From positions 1,054,001-1,118,000 of the forward strand of contig JADFUC010000709.1 of assembly GCA_019722365.1 (NCBI GenBank): a DNA stretch of 64,000 nt, read 5' to 3'. Origin of the DNA: Lithospermum erythrorhizon. Lineage: Eukaryota > Streptophyta > Magnoliopsida > Boraginales > Boraginaceae. Position 1 is the first letter of the stretch, and every line of letters begins with the position of its first letter. Position numbers and translations under genes: made by a program. Shown here piece after piece: positions 48,901 to 60,730 of the stretch. Below the pieces are notes generated by a model. The model did not search any database. It saw only the letters and a list, made by a program, of their open reading frames with translations, and had not been told where the DNA came from.

Positions 48901-49672
48901 AGTGAATGACTTTACACTTTCCTGCTATAATAATTTGGGCATCTCTTAATCTCTTATTGTTCTTGGATGATAAAGTATAAGATGTTTATTTGTAGTGAAT
49001 AAATGTCAATTGCAGGTGTTTTCTAAAATTAGATCGTTGGCATTGAAGGCAGACATATTACGAACTGGCGTAAGTGCCAGTGATGCTGCAATTACTCTGG
49101 GCTTTCCTCCTGCTCTTGCAAAAGAATATCTGCTAACTGCTGAGAGTAAAGGTACATATAATTAGAAAAGCAGATTAATCATTAATCAACATTTTTTTCT
49201 CCGACATATTTACACCAATAACCCGCTGTTTATAGGATTGCTGTGCAGAGATGTAAGCCCTGATGGCTTTTGCTTTTACATCAATTTCTTTCAAGAGATC
49301 AGTGTAGATGATATGTTCTTGTAAGTAATACTCTCTCCACTCTTATAGCATAGTCACTTGTGACTTTTGGTTCAGTTCTCATTTACATTTTCGATCTCTC
49401 CAAACCTCCATTTATTTTTTCTCTTGTACCCACAGTAACTGGAGTCATTTTTGTCAGTAGCGACAGAATAATATTTGCCTTGTGATCCTTGATGGTCTTC
49501 CCATCCATGATCTCTTGATAATGTGTTAGAAACAAAGAAGAGAACAATATAAGATCCAATGGCTGAATTTTCTGATATTGAATCGTTTCTCACGGACAGG
49601 GTGAAAGATCACGGGATCTATTCGACGTGGATCAGTGCTTCTTCTATATCCAGGTTTTATATGCTTTTTTGA
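45975..49672 (+). CDS. VPS36: ESCRT-II subunit VPS36
   Basis: Endosomal sorting subunit that, with VPS22 and VPS25, recognises ubiquitinated cargo at multivesicular bodies. Exons 45975-46586, 47578-47781, 48318-48411, 48527-48584, 48746-48815, 49016-49151, 49236-49320 and 49600-49672 join in frame to 443 aa. Exon 1 encodes the N-terminal GLUE/PH-like lipid- and ubiquitin-binding domain ([43 protein letters not shown]). Later exons give the EAP30 winged-helix core: [73 protein letters not shown], and [20 protein letters not shown]. The end is [18 protein letters not shown]; either read-through or one more intron stops within seven residues. The first 300 nt are C-rich with C-ending codons, unlike the rest. 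Intron 1 carries unusual repeats, listed separately. Intact. Confidence 0.94.
46578..46940. repeat. Tandem repeat (about 110 bp, 3.3 copies) copying the VPS36 exon 1 donor
   Basis: The unit starts with the last coding bases of exon 1 (GCTCTTATG) and the donor GTATGTAAG. It runs through GTGTTGATC--ATTCAGAGTTTTCG, TATGATCTAGTAGAGGGGTTTG and TTTATGATCTATAT, and repeats at 46691, 46799 and 46909. The GT of the donor recurs at 46587, 46700, 46807 and 46917 (steps of 113, 107 and 110). Copies differ by about 10%. Use of a later donor would add TGTAAGTGTTGA, an early stop. Confidence 0.9.
47431..47600. repeat. Direct duplication around the VPS36 exon 2 acceptor
   Basis: A segment of about 70 bp (GAAAATGAG-GT--AAAC-GAAA-TCA-TATGTTATTGAAA-TCACAG, then TAAAGCTAAAGAAATG) occurs at 47434-47496 and again at 47530-47596. 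The second copy supplies the true acceptor (AG at 47576-47577) and the codons SKAKEM. The first supplies a decoy acceptor at 47478-47479 followed by similar codons that soon run into other sequence. Confidence 0.85.
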
Positions 49673-50704
49673 TTTGTGAATCTTTCCTCTAGATTTCTAT
49701 CCATCCTCTCATTTTTTCAATGCCGTTCCAGGTGAAGTCTCGGGGACAACATCACCTTGTAATATTAAGCAGCCCTCTACAAAGAAAAGGTCCGGGGAAC
49801 TAATTCGTACTCTCCCAAAATGATATCAAAATTGGGATAATTTTTTTCATAACATTATTGAGTTATCTCTCAATATTGACTGTAGCTCTCCGCCCGATTC
49901 CCTGGGTTTTGTTGTAATTGTGTAGGCTTAATGATGAACATTCCTTGTGAGAGTCATACGAGCAAGTTTGGAGGTTGTAAATTCTTTTGAGAATGATGTA
50001 TTATGGATCTAAATAAATGTCACATTCAACCTTCTGTTCTTCACTACACAGACCTATATAATGGCTAATATTGATGGCTATATCTATGATATAGAGTAAT
50101 TTTCACAAATTCAGACTAATATTTATTTAAATGACAATCTTATTCATATTTAATTTTGTCAAATTTTATCAAATATTATTAAATTCTTCTTTGCATGTTT
50201 AATATTCAAACAACAAATATATTCAATGTGAAAAATATTATGATTATTTAAATATAATACCATATTATTTAATTAAGTAGGTATAAAATTATCATTTAAA
50301 TCAATATTGCTATGAATTTATGAAAACTGTTCTGGTTATATCCTTTATCCTAATATAATTGGGCATCAAATCTTTAGTTTATATATATATAACAACCATA
50401 TGATTGATGTATTGAGAAATGGAAATCATAGTGAGAAGAAATGTATAGATTTGTTTGTATTCACGTGTTACCCATTTTGCAATACCTAATATTGCTCTCG
50501 GATAACATCAATGCAAATAAGCAGTAATTGTAAATTGACAACCGGCAATGGTTTTAGTTTTGAAGTTCACAAACTAATACACTTCAATTACAACACATTC
50601 AACAAAAAACTCATTTGTTACTTTACAATTTACAACCTCCAGTTTGTTACTGGTACATCAGTACTATGACAATACATCTACACAACATAATATCAGAGAG
50701 AAGC
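49673..50704. other. Intergenic between VPS36 and DDA1 (convergent 3' ends)
   Basis: Contains the VPS36 3' UTR, with a possible last spliced exon from 49734, and the DDA1 3' UTR. AT-rich; nothing else recognised. Confidence 0.5.
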
Positions 50705-51979
50705 TCAGTCGAGAGAACTAGGATCATGTGCCCTGGGGTGCTTTGTTTCGTGTTCTGGCGTCAGAGATTCATTGGCAACTCTTTTAAGTCGAAGCTATAA
50801 ACAAATTGCAAAGAGGTATTAGTGAAAGGAGACTTTTGCTTGTTTGAGTTTCAATGTAGAATATGTACGTACCTTCTCATGACTGGGCTGATAGAAATGT
50901 CTGATCAATATATTCTTGTTCTCGGATGATATCACTGAAAACACCAAAGCATGTATCAAATAAATGTAGCATCAGCTCACTGAAATTAATTCGATGTACT
51001 GATGTAGAGTACATGACGGATATGGAGGGGTAGTCCATTGGGATTGTGGGACTTTGGCAAATGGGGTGTTCTAGAGGGTAAAAACACCCCATTTGCCATG
51101 AGAGACAAGATGACGTTAATCAAGTTATATTAAAAATGGCAGTGACAAAGAGATGAGGACTTCTGCTACTCGGAACTAAACATGAGAGACAAGATGACGT
51201 TAATCAAATTACCAAGTACTGTAACGAATTAATCTGTAATAAAAGTCAACATGATGCGAAAGTACCATATCCTTCTTAAATCTTCACTACCAAAAACTGC
51301 AGTATGCTTTAATGACTGCCTTGTAACATTCAAAGCTTAAAACGTTTACCCCAACCTCTTAAGTACATCAGCACAACATGTTCCTAGGTTAATTTGCTTA
51401 ATCTTTAAAACTTGTGCATCTCCATCAGGTTTGAATTTTCTTTAGGTGGGTGGCTCACTCCAGGAAAAGCACAAGGGAGAGAGGTTTTGGATGTAGAAAA
51501 TTTAAACTCTACAAAACTAGAAAACAGCGGGGCAACAATATATCAAACAATACTAATATAATCTACAAAGAAATAATATGAATATAGGACAGAAAGTAAT
51601 ATGAATAAGTGTTAGTCCGAGAATAACCTTGATCAGGTGGAGGAAGAGTTCGATCATGAGTAGGCTGATAAGTCACTGGAGTTGTTCTCTGAAAGATAAA
51701 AGAAGAATGATATCAATAATAGAAAATCCTTGATCATTATTTTGGTGTACAATAACACCAGATATCCTGTAATAAGACATGGTATGTACTACAAAATAAG
51801 ATCCTTCAGTTATGAAATGTGAGGAGGCGAAGCTAAAGTTTATGTGAAACTCTCGACACTTTCAATGCAATAGAAAATACTGAAGGAGATCTTACACTGG
51901 GTTTCGTGGGATCAGCAACCGAAACCTGGCTGAAGTTTTGTGGGTCAAAAGAAGGCAAGTCACCAAGTAGTGAACCCAT
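50705..51979 (-). CDS. DDA1: DDA1, DET1- and DDB1-associated protein 1
   Basis: Small adaptor of the CUL4-DDB1-DET1-COP10 (CDD) ubiquitin ligase; in plants it helps choose substrates such as ABA receptors. Four coding exons join in phase to 98 aa: 51896-51979 (MGSLLGDLPSFDPQNFSQVS), about 51632-51693 (RTTPVTYQPTHDRTLPPPDQ), about 50875-50936 (VISSENKNILIRHFYQPSHE), and 50705 to about 50793 (LRLKRVANESLTPEHETKHP, RAHDPSSLD). The order, the YxPTHxRTLPPPDQ block, the 'E-KNILIRHFYQ' DDB1-contacting helix and the KRPA-like basic tail match the family. Splice sites are normal and no defect is seen. An untranslated first exon may lie near 52730-52800, where a GC-rich patch resembles 5' UTR. Confidence 0.93.
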
Positions 51980-53657
51980 CAATTGCTGTCTCGCTATCTA
52001 TGCAAACGCGACAACAACAAAAAAAAGGTCGTTAAGGAAACACGAACTTCAGTTCTGTCTCGAGCCTTAGACTTTGCCTTTCCATAGATCAGAAGCTTTG
52101 ACACTACAAACGCATAAGCAAATTGAACAAACAAAGCAAACTCAAAGTACTCATGAAGCGACATGCCTTCTCTTAATCTCTTCCTAGCTAATGCGGGACT
52201 ATACTACAACAAACAACACCGTATTACAATAGTCGACTGATTTTTGTTCTTTTTTTCTTCAATTTGTCATTTGTTTGCAAGGACTCAAACCCAGACCTCG
52301 TCATTACAAGTAATATCCCGTGGCCACTAAGCTAAGCTAGTCGTTAATAGCCGAGTGATCTTACTCTACATTGATGTCATATTCCAAAAATAATTGGTAA
52401 AATTATCATCAACTCAGCTCCAATACTATTTGATTATTTTTTTTTTTTAAATTTGGGGACAAGTAGGGCAGATTCTTAGTTATCTCTGTACATAAATTAT
52501 TTGATTTTAATTTGCTTGGTTACACACTTAATTAATCAATAATAAATTTATAATTTTATAGAGAGACTTATTTTATGAATTAATTATTGCTATACATACG
52601 ATCAACAAGTCCACAAAAGAGAATTAATAAGGCGATTAAAATGAAAATAGAGAATAAAAATATGGATGAAATTAATTTAACCTAAGTGACTCAGCCCGGC
52701 CCGTTCTTCTTTACCCACCGGCTGACGGAGGTTTCCGACGAGGTTGTGGTGGCGGACGGCGGAGACGAGGAACTCAGGATATTAAATCATCTACTGTAAG
52801 AGAACATACTACAACCTCTTTACTATATTAATAATTGATCCTTTCCAAATTTATTCCATTCCGGAGCATATTTTTCCGTAACAGTATATTTTCAATATGA
52901 TATTATTATGTTTAGTATTCATAGAGAATATATCACAAATATATTATTCATATCTTCTTATTTGCCAACCTCTTATTATTATTGGGTCTAAAGTTTTATT
53001 TTATCGTATTTAGAATTTTTTTCGAGCTAATTGGATTCGAGTTTCATCATACTTAGTATATTCGGGTGAAAATTAATTTGGAAATTAGATGGGGAATTAA
53101 GTTGAAACCTATGAAATGACTATAGTGAGTGAAGTTGCGACATACAAGAAGCTTGATTAGTATTAAGATGTGACATGATCTAAAATGATTACTTCTGGTA
53201 ATCAACATGATCACTATTTCTATGTTACTTAAGTCTTATGTCATTATACTTACCACTATGATCCAGTTACAAGTGGGAGATCTACATTAAATATGTTTAA
53301 CTTCACTAAAAACCAATTTGGTTCGAAGCTTTTATACAATCAGGGGGAGTGTAAGTAAAAAGGTTGTATTTGATACATAAATGAACTCCTTCCAAATTTA
53401 GTACGAATAGAAAGAGAGAAGAGGCATATAAATGGCAAGATTTTACATGCTAATCCTTGATTGCTTATAAAACATGGATTTGCCACATGTTTAGAAATAC
53501 ATAACAAACGAGCCTAAGGATGTTCTTCTGTATGTTGGAAAGAAAATAAAGAGCTAGAAATGTGGCTTGGTAATCTCCTAACATACCTACAAGAATTACC
53601 AACACCAAAATGTCATATTGAATTTAACATATCTAGTTTCAAGAACCAGCTTAGGCT
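51980..53657. other. Spacer between DDA1 and WRI1-like genes
   Basis: Holds the probable DDA1 5' UTR/promoter (GC-rich patch at 52700-52790), one SINE (52242-52345), and the 3' UTR of the WRI1-like gene on the right. 52800-53550 is AT-rich with no recognised gene. Confidence 0.5.
52242..52345 (-). mobile_element. tRNA-derived SINE with target-site duplication
   Basis: The minus strand reads TAGCTTAGTGGCCACGGG (A box), then a B box GGTTTGAGTCC (52281-52291) and an A-rich tail (GAAGAAAAAAAGAACAAAAA). It is flanked by AATAGTCGACTGAT at 52228-52241 and AATAGCCGAGTGAT at 52346-52359, 12 of 14 identical, a good retroposition footprint. Confidence 0.75.
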
Positions 53658-56600
53658 TCAAACGGTTGTTGTCGTTGAAGATGGAGAAGTAGAATCCTCC
53701 TTTGCACCATCTTCCTTTGCTGGGGCGAACATGGCATCCTTGTTGAGATCAAATTCGTAGCCATAAGATGCATTGTCAAACATGAAATCGAGGCTGTCAG
53801 GGATTTCAATATCGCCAAACAAGTCTGACAGTGATCGCTCCTTGTCATCCATAGGAATCATGTCAGAGTCGGGAAGAGAGTGGAGTGCGAGATCCAAACA
53901 CAAGTCCCACGGGTGCTCAAGTTCATCCTCCTTAGACGACTCATCCATTGCCATCATTGTGGCCTCTCGCTCGTACTTCAGACCTATATTCTGAGAGATT
54001 GCTGTTTCCTCTTGTAGGTGTGGAATTTCTTCAATCAATTCTGCTGGAACTTCCTCCTTGATTAGCATGTTCGGGTTTACATCAGTGAAATCCTCTCCCT
54101 CCGGCTTTGGATTCCTGGCTGCCTCTTCTTCCTCGACTTTTTCTTCAGTACTAGACTCCTCCTTTGAGGATGCTACTTCTTCATGTTTGATGACCTCATG
54201 ATGTTCACCAATAGACAGCTCTGGTGTCTCTTCTTCTTTAATTTCATCCCCTAGTTTTTGTTTCTTCAGTTTGTCATTGTCGTCTTCACCATCATTGTTT
54301 ATGTAGTTACTGATATGAAAATTGGTTACTGCATTTGAACCTCTATATGTAATGGCTGCCTTGTCATATGCAATTGCTGCTTCTTCTTGAGTGTCTGTTA
54401 ATTACAACAAGGTTAAGCGATGGATGAATGGGAAACAGGGATAGACTCAAGAGAGTGACCATGTGTTTTCTAATCAAGTTTGGAAGGTCGAAAAACTTCA
54501 TCTAGAGGCGGGTGCTTGTTGCCCCGATAGGCAATAGTTACATCTGGTTAATCCTATATCTAACAAAATTATTATCAAATGGAAACAATACCAAAAGAGT
54601 ACATATTTTCCACATATATCTTTCAATAGTAGCATAATTAAATCCACTTCATGAGAAGTTCTAATCAATTAAACAAATGGGGTGTGTTTGAAGATGATGC
54701 TAGCATTTCCACCACTCATTATATTATTCTCAAGAAACTAAGTAAATAGAGTATCAGATTTCATACTCAAGTGAGTGTGAGTGTGTGTGTCAGAGATAGA
54801 GAGATTAACAAAACTAAGTAATATTAATATGTGCAGATGAATTAAAGATATAGGAGTATAACAGAAGTGGTGGTTATATTAGTGATGAGTCAAGTTCTGA
54901 CAATGTCACGAGCTTAGATGTAAGGTAAAGGTAAGATCTGGTAACCAAAATGTGCTAAATAAACTTCCACTTGAAAAGGGTAGTGAGTGAAAATCCATAT
55001 GCATAAATGTCATGCTCAAAAGGCTGCCCTTTGCCAGACCCATATGACCCCAAATTAGATTCTGTATCTACACCAAATCAGATCACAACATAGTCATCCA
55101 AAACTAGAAAGACCCTACAAGTCTATATGAATTTCATAAGTAAATAATGAAACATACTTTTAGCTATCAACCATTTGTAGAAGTAGAATTAGAAATTTGT
55201 TCATGATAGTGACGGAGTTTAAGAGGGGTAAGGGTGCCGAACCTCCCAAACACAATTACACAATGGGTTAATGCTTTTGTATCCCGAATATTGGTTCGGG
55301 ATCCGACACTGTAGGTGAGATCTACCCTTGGGGTTTGCTTCATTTGCTTAGCTAATTATTCTTACAATTGTATACTTAACCAAATAAAAATAATATGGGA
55401 GAGATCTTGTAGGGTACCGTACCTAACTTAAAAAATACTATCTGTTTCAAAGGAATATCTCTACTATTTTTTAGTGTGTAGAGGAGAAGTCTACTTTTCG
55501 TACTGACCACAAAATTTGTCTACATTATTAAAAAACCATGTCACTCACGAGCCAAGCTTTAGGACCTTTTATCAATTTGTTAACATAACAAAGCCCCAAA
55601 TCTTTTGAAGTACATGAGTTCGAAAGCAAAACCTATTTACTACTATTGAGTAATAAATTTGTTATACGACCACTAATGGAATACACGGTGAATATTATTA
55701 CAAGGGTGAGCTTTTTGGGTGGGTGGGTGGATGAGGTGGGGGTCAAGGCAATGGCTCCACTTAGCCCCCTCTTGTCACCGTCATTTATCAATATAAAAGA
55801 AATCGGAAAAAACTCCCCCAATTCTAAACGGAAGGGGTACGTCGTCACTTGAAAACCCCTCAAAGGCCTATTACATACTCGGCTTGGAGTCTTGGACAAA
55901 TGGGGTATCCGGACTAGGTTATAGGCGTATAGCAATAATACCCGGGGACATCTAAATTGTTGCTAGATTAGGCTGAGATTAGTGTGTTTTAGTGGAAGAC
56001 TAAGGAAGTTGACAACAAATGGAAGTGATGAAACAAAGGTTGCATGAAAAAAGATATGGTCAATTGAAACACTAAGTGGCCAAACAATGATAATAAGATG
56101 AAGAAAAGAAACATACTGTAAGTTCCCAAGTAGAGATATTTGTTGCCAGAAACACGCCCAATGCGTGCCTCCCAACGTCCATTGTGGTGGTGCCTGTCCA
56201 AATCCAACCATTTTCTGGTCAAAATTTATTTTTATCCCAAAATTGGATAAGCAAAAAGTTGATGTATAATGTTGAATAATTGAATTTTCCATAATTAATG
56301 CTTGTTCATCAGTGTATGTGCTTCATGATCTTGACCCACTAAAGGTCCCACTTCATAAACATAAAAGGGGTAAGGTTTGAAAAATGAAATGGCACGAAAG
56401 TGCACCCCTATATCAACAATTGCAAGTAGTATATCTTATTAACGGTTAAAATAGATCGAATTAGTCAATTGAGATAGTATTTTTTTGGCCCGAGTGATCG
56501 AAATATGATGATATTTAAGAATATTTGGGTTTACCTAGCAACCCCACGATATTTGGAAACACCCCTAGAGAATCCACTACTCAGCCGCCGCAATGATGCT

Positions 56601-58269
56601 AAGTACTCTTCCTTCGACAACTTTTGCATCTCTACTATCTCCTGTGAGTACTTCTCGGCCTACAATTTCACACCAAAATTACTATAATCAAGAATTATTG
56701 CAATTTAATCAATTTTAGCCCATCTATAGCATTCACACAAGATGCTCTATATTCTAGCAAACTCTACTTTTAGGTAGCTAGCTAGACTCATATTTGACAC
56801 TTCCTCAAACCAAATTTGTACTAGGCAATAATTAATTTGAATATTACAGTATTAGAAAAGTAGAGAATCTAATGTTATGTAAAATTAAAAAGGAACACCA
56901 ATTTGTACTAGATAATACTCCTTTCATCCTTAAATCATTCCTTAAATCATAGTTACATTTTAATATGCCGATAATAAATAATAGTCAGATTTGTTTCAAT
57001 ATATATTTTTAAAATATCAACTTTTTATAATTTTTACAAGTATAGAATTAGAGATATTTAGATTTTAAGTGGTGTTACCGTGAAAAGTCAAATGTGACTA
57101 TGATTAATATGATGCAAATGTTGTTAAGTTCAATTTGGAAGCAAATAAAAATGTACTACTCCATAAAATATTTTTGGAATTATCACAAAATAGAAATAAA
57201 AAATTATACCGGAAAGTTTAGTGTAGTATCGGGTCCCCAGTACTTAAGGGCTGCAAGATCGTACGTACGGGCAGCTGCTTCTTCATTGTCATATGCCCCC
57301 AGATAAATTTGTTTATTAATATTATAAAATTATAAGATTTGGCATTTTAAAAAGATTAGGAAATATTGTCTTTTTCTTAAAGACAAAAAAATTTAATTAA
57401 TGTATTAAAAAATAAAATATAATCTGAGGTGTTAAATTACACTTACCCAGATAAACTAAAATTAACAGCGGCAAATGCGTTTGTTGAACGTTGCAGTGAC
57501 AGGGATCACCAAGAAGAAAAGAACAAAGTCAGAATAATAAACCTAAAACCCAGAAGATATAATTGTTTACTTATAGCATTTAAGTTTAATTAATTCAGAT
57601 TTGCAGATCTCATTTAATCCACTCTTAATACAGTAGTTGATAGTTGATAGTTGATACTACCAACTTAACCAAAAAAATTAATAAGTTGAACAATTAAACT
57701 TTAAGATAAATTTAAAAAGAGTAATAAATTTGTTTTCCCTTCTTGTTCTGAACGTTGTTCCATGTACCCTTGTCCCACAAATGTGCTTCATATCTCCCTG
57801 TCCATCTATGCCTATAAATTCCAAATGTTCAATCGTACACATGCATGCAACCAAAACTGAGTTAGAACAAAAAACTAATATTAAAACCCAGCAATTAATT
57901 TATTTTCTTGATTCATGCCCTTAAATCAGGGGATGCAAATTGAACAATATGTTACACTTTACCTGACAATCTCGTAATGTTACATTTTATATGACAATTT
58001 CGTTATTATCATGAAATTCTGCAATGAATGCTGAATTTGTACCTTGTGACACCTCTGTAAATGGAGCTTCTTTTGTTGCCATTATTGGCCCTGGTGGAAT
58101 TCTCTGGTTTCTGCTGTTTTTTCCTGACACGTTTAGCTCTTGACTGATGCATTGGTACATCATTTGCAGAAGGTGGTTGTTGCTGATGATTATCATCTTC
58201 ACCATTTTGTTTAACAGTGCATGAATCTGAGGAAGATGATGAAGAAGAAGGTGATCTTTGCCTCTTCAT
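53658..58269 (-). CDS. WRI1: WRINKLED1-like AP2/ERF factor with damaged micro-exon region
   Basis: Nuclear AP2-class regulator of glycolysis and fatty-acid synthesis genes. The ATG at 58269 ([15 protein letters not shown]) precedes a basic stretch ([12 protein letters not shown]). AP2 domain 1 is split as SSIYRGVTR / [17 protein letters not shown] with NKKGKQ / [20 protein letters not shown]. The linker exon is [20 protein letters not shown] through [18 protein letters not shown]2 domain 2 is [20 protein letters not shown], then [20 protein letters not shown]. The last exon (53658-54394) is an acidic tail ending [18 protein letters not shown], as in WRI1. Family members use a 9-nt micro-exon for VYL. 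Here a perfect one (TTTTAG/TTTATCTGG/GTAAGT) sits near 57460, but the donor after GKQ (57730) and the acceptor before GAYD (57300) are missing, and AAACAAATTTAT appears at both places. Correct splicing is therefore doubtful. WRI3/4 are less similar. Confidence 0.88.
57456..57464 (-). other. Candidate 9-nt micro-exon of the WRI1-like gene
   Basis: On the minus strand, TTTTAG then TTTATCTGG then GTAAGTG: an acceptor, nine bases and a donor. With G or A from the previous codon it encodes the (V/I)YL tripeptide known from WRI1 genes. Coordinates are good to a few bases. Confidence 0.7.
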
Positions 58270-60730
58270 TTTTTCAAGAAAGTAATATAATTTGCCCTGT
58301 TTTTTTTATATTTGAAGAAAGAGAATAGCAAAATGTAGGATGAATAAATGGACTTGTACTTGTAAGAGTTAGAGAAGGTGGGTTGGTGTTGAAACAGAGG
58401 TTTCAGTGTCTTGAGTTCTCTTAATTTTTGCAGAAGTAGTTTGCCAAATTAAGAATCCAAACACATTTCTATAGATGTGGGTAAATTGCACCAACCTAAT
58501 GTATTGTTTAAAAGTTGTTTCGTATTCTTTATATTAATTAATTAATACCTTATTTTTATATTATTTTAAATATTGCACATCATTTTTAAATATTCAAATT
58601 TTTATCAAAATTGATGGCAAGTATACTACACTCTCTATTTATGTGACTTGAGGTGGTAAAATAATTATTTCTCTCTAAAATGTGTAATGTTTTAGATTAT
58701 TTTACCAAAGATTAATATTATTTACTCATTACTTTAAACTTTTTATAATACTTTTATTTTTTACAACATGCTCCCTCCAATTAAAAATGATATTTTGGCT
58801 TTTACTATTAAACTTGACTATCAATACCTTACCTTTTATTTTAATAAATATAAAATTGATATTATTGGATTGGTTTTTGAAATATTTTAATAGTATTATT
58901 TTTATCATTTTTTATAATATTTCATGATCAAAGTGTGACACATAAAAAATAAAAATATCAATTAAATTGAGTTGGAAATAGTATATAATAAGCACTTATC
59001 ACCATCAAAATCTTAATTTAAAAGGTTTAGCATTCATAAATTGCAAGAAAGTATTATTATGAAAATGACACGTAAATAATATTATGAAAATATTTTTAAC
59101 AATATATAAAACGATACTAATATGTTTTTAGAATAATAAGAAGTATAAAAGAATGTTTCATTTAATATCGATTTTTTATTTTCTACTAAATTATTCAAAC
59201 ATAAGTTAATAATGGAAAGAGTGTGCAATATTTAAAATAATACAGAGGGTACGGTGCTAATTAAACAATATAGGGGGATACGGTGTAACTTTTAAACAAT
59301 ACAAGAGGGTGGGGTGCAAATTACCCTATTTTTTTCATATCCATACTTTTTTTATCGAAGCTATTATATAGGATGTAACTTCATATTTATCTCGACATGC
59401 ATTTTTTATTATTGTATCAACCGATATTTATTCAAATAAGATATTATTCGATAAGTATTATATGTATATCGTAATTTTTGACACATAAACAATTGATATC
59501 AATGCATTATAAAAACAATATATGTAGTTGATCATTTCTTTTTAAAATGAATTGTCATTTGTAATTTTGTGTTTGATGTGTGTAATAATTTTAGCTTTTA
59601 AGACATGATCTGGTTTATGGAGAGGGGGATGTTAACCATGGTTAGTTTGTTGGGTTATTTTAACCATAGGTGATGAGTGGTTAAACACTTGGCCTAGAGT
59701 CTCTGCAATAGAGCCAATTGGCTATGTTTTCATGAGGTTCTTGAAAGAAAAATCAAGGAAAGTTTAAATAAGGGAGGAATTTGTTTTCAGTATGTTAAAG
59801 TTTGAACTGGGCATCTTTGGAAGTTTAAGTGTGTTGAGTGACACGTGGTTGGATGCATGTATGGTGTTATAAATTTTATGGTTAAGGTAATTACCCTCGG
59901 ATGTCTAGTGAAATTACAAGTCAAACCATTATAAATGACAAGCAATTAACTCATAAAAAGAGAGGCAACTTTTCTTAATTATCAAAAAAAAGAGGCAACT
60001 CTCGATTAGTGTCACTGGTTAGTATGGGACAAATCATGAACTCATCCCAAGTTGTATTTTGTTTGGTTTTGATTTGCATTCTTAAAACATGGAACCTGGA
60101 AAGTTGCATGGCATTAATGTTCAGTTTTTCCATTTTCTCAATTATAGAAATTTTTATTTTTTTATGGTCAACTAGCTTCTCTAGTGATTAAAAATAAAAT
60201 TACTTTGATAAAATGGAGTATTTTTAGTACTTTCATAAAATGGTGTATCTCATATAAATTTCAACTATTCTGCCTATTTTTATTTCATGCATGCCTGTTC
60301 TATTTTATTCAAACAAAATCACTCTCACATCCTTATCTTTATTTGGAAGTTTAAATAGTTAGTAATTTTCTTTCTAAATGGTCTAAAGCCTCATTGTCCA
60401 AATATATCCATCTTTCTCTAGGAGTTCTATAATGTTTATTTCACTCACCCTACAATCTAATTCATAGCATAATCTAAACAAGTTTAAAATTTTCCTCTAA
60501 GAGTGCTTATAATTCAATGAATATACATAGTAGCAATAGGTATTGAATATAGTAGATCACAAAGATTTTCAAACTTAAATATTTACAGCCAGATGTCAGC
60601 ATTCAATCATCTTTGAGACTATATGAATAGACACAGCTTCAACAATATATCTTCATCTTGGGGTCATGGGGTGGGTAATGCAAAGCCAACAGTTCCCCTA
60701 CCGAAAATTCTTGTATAGAGTTCTTTCCAG
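58270..60730. other. Intergenic between WRI1-like and RGLG-like genes
   Basis: Promoter and 5' UTR of the WRI1-like gene on the left, 3' UTR of the RGLG gene on the right. It contains a Stowaway-like element (58771-58982). 59212-59330 has the phrase (A)CAATA-AG-GGGT-CGGTG repeated about three times. No gene recognised. Confidence 0.5.
58771..58982. mobile_element. Stowaway-like MITE
   Basis: The left end CTCCCTCCAATTAAAAATGATATTTTGG is matched by the reverse complement of the right end (CTATTTCCAACTCAATTTAATTGATATTTT), about 20 of 28 comparable bases. The right flank is TA; the left flank has decayed to TG. Confidence 0.55.

Noticed and set aside
57313..57722. Transposon insertion in the WRI1-like gene based on the 12-nt direct repeat alone
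   Set aside because: The interval contains what looks like the ancestral micro-exon and its introns, so it is not simply foreign DNA; reported as an unresolved anomaly.
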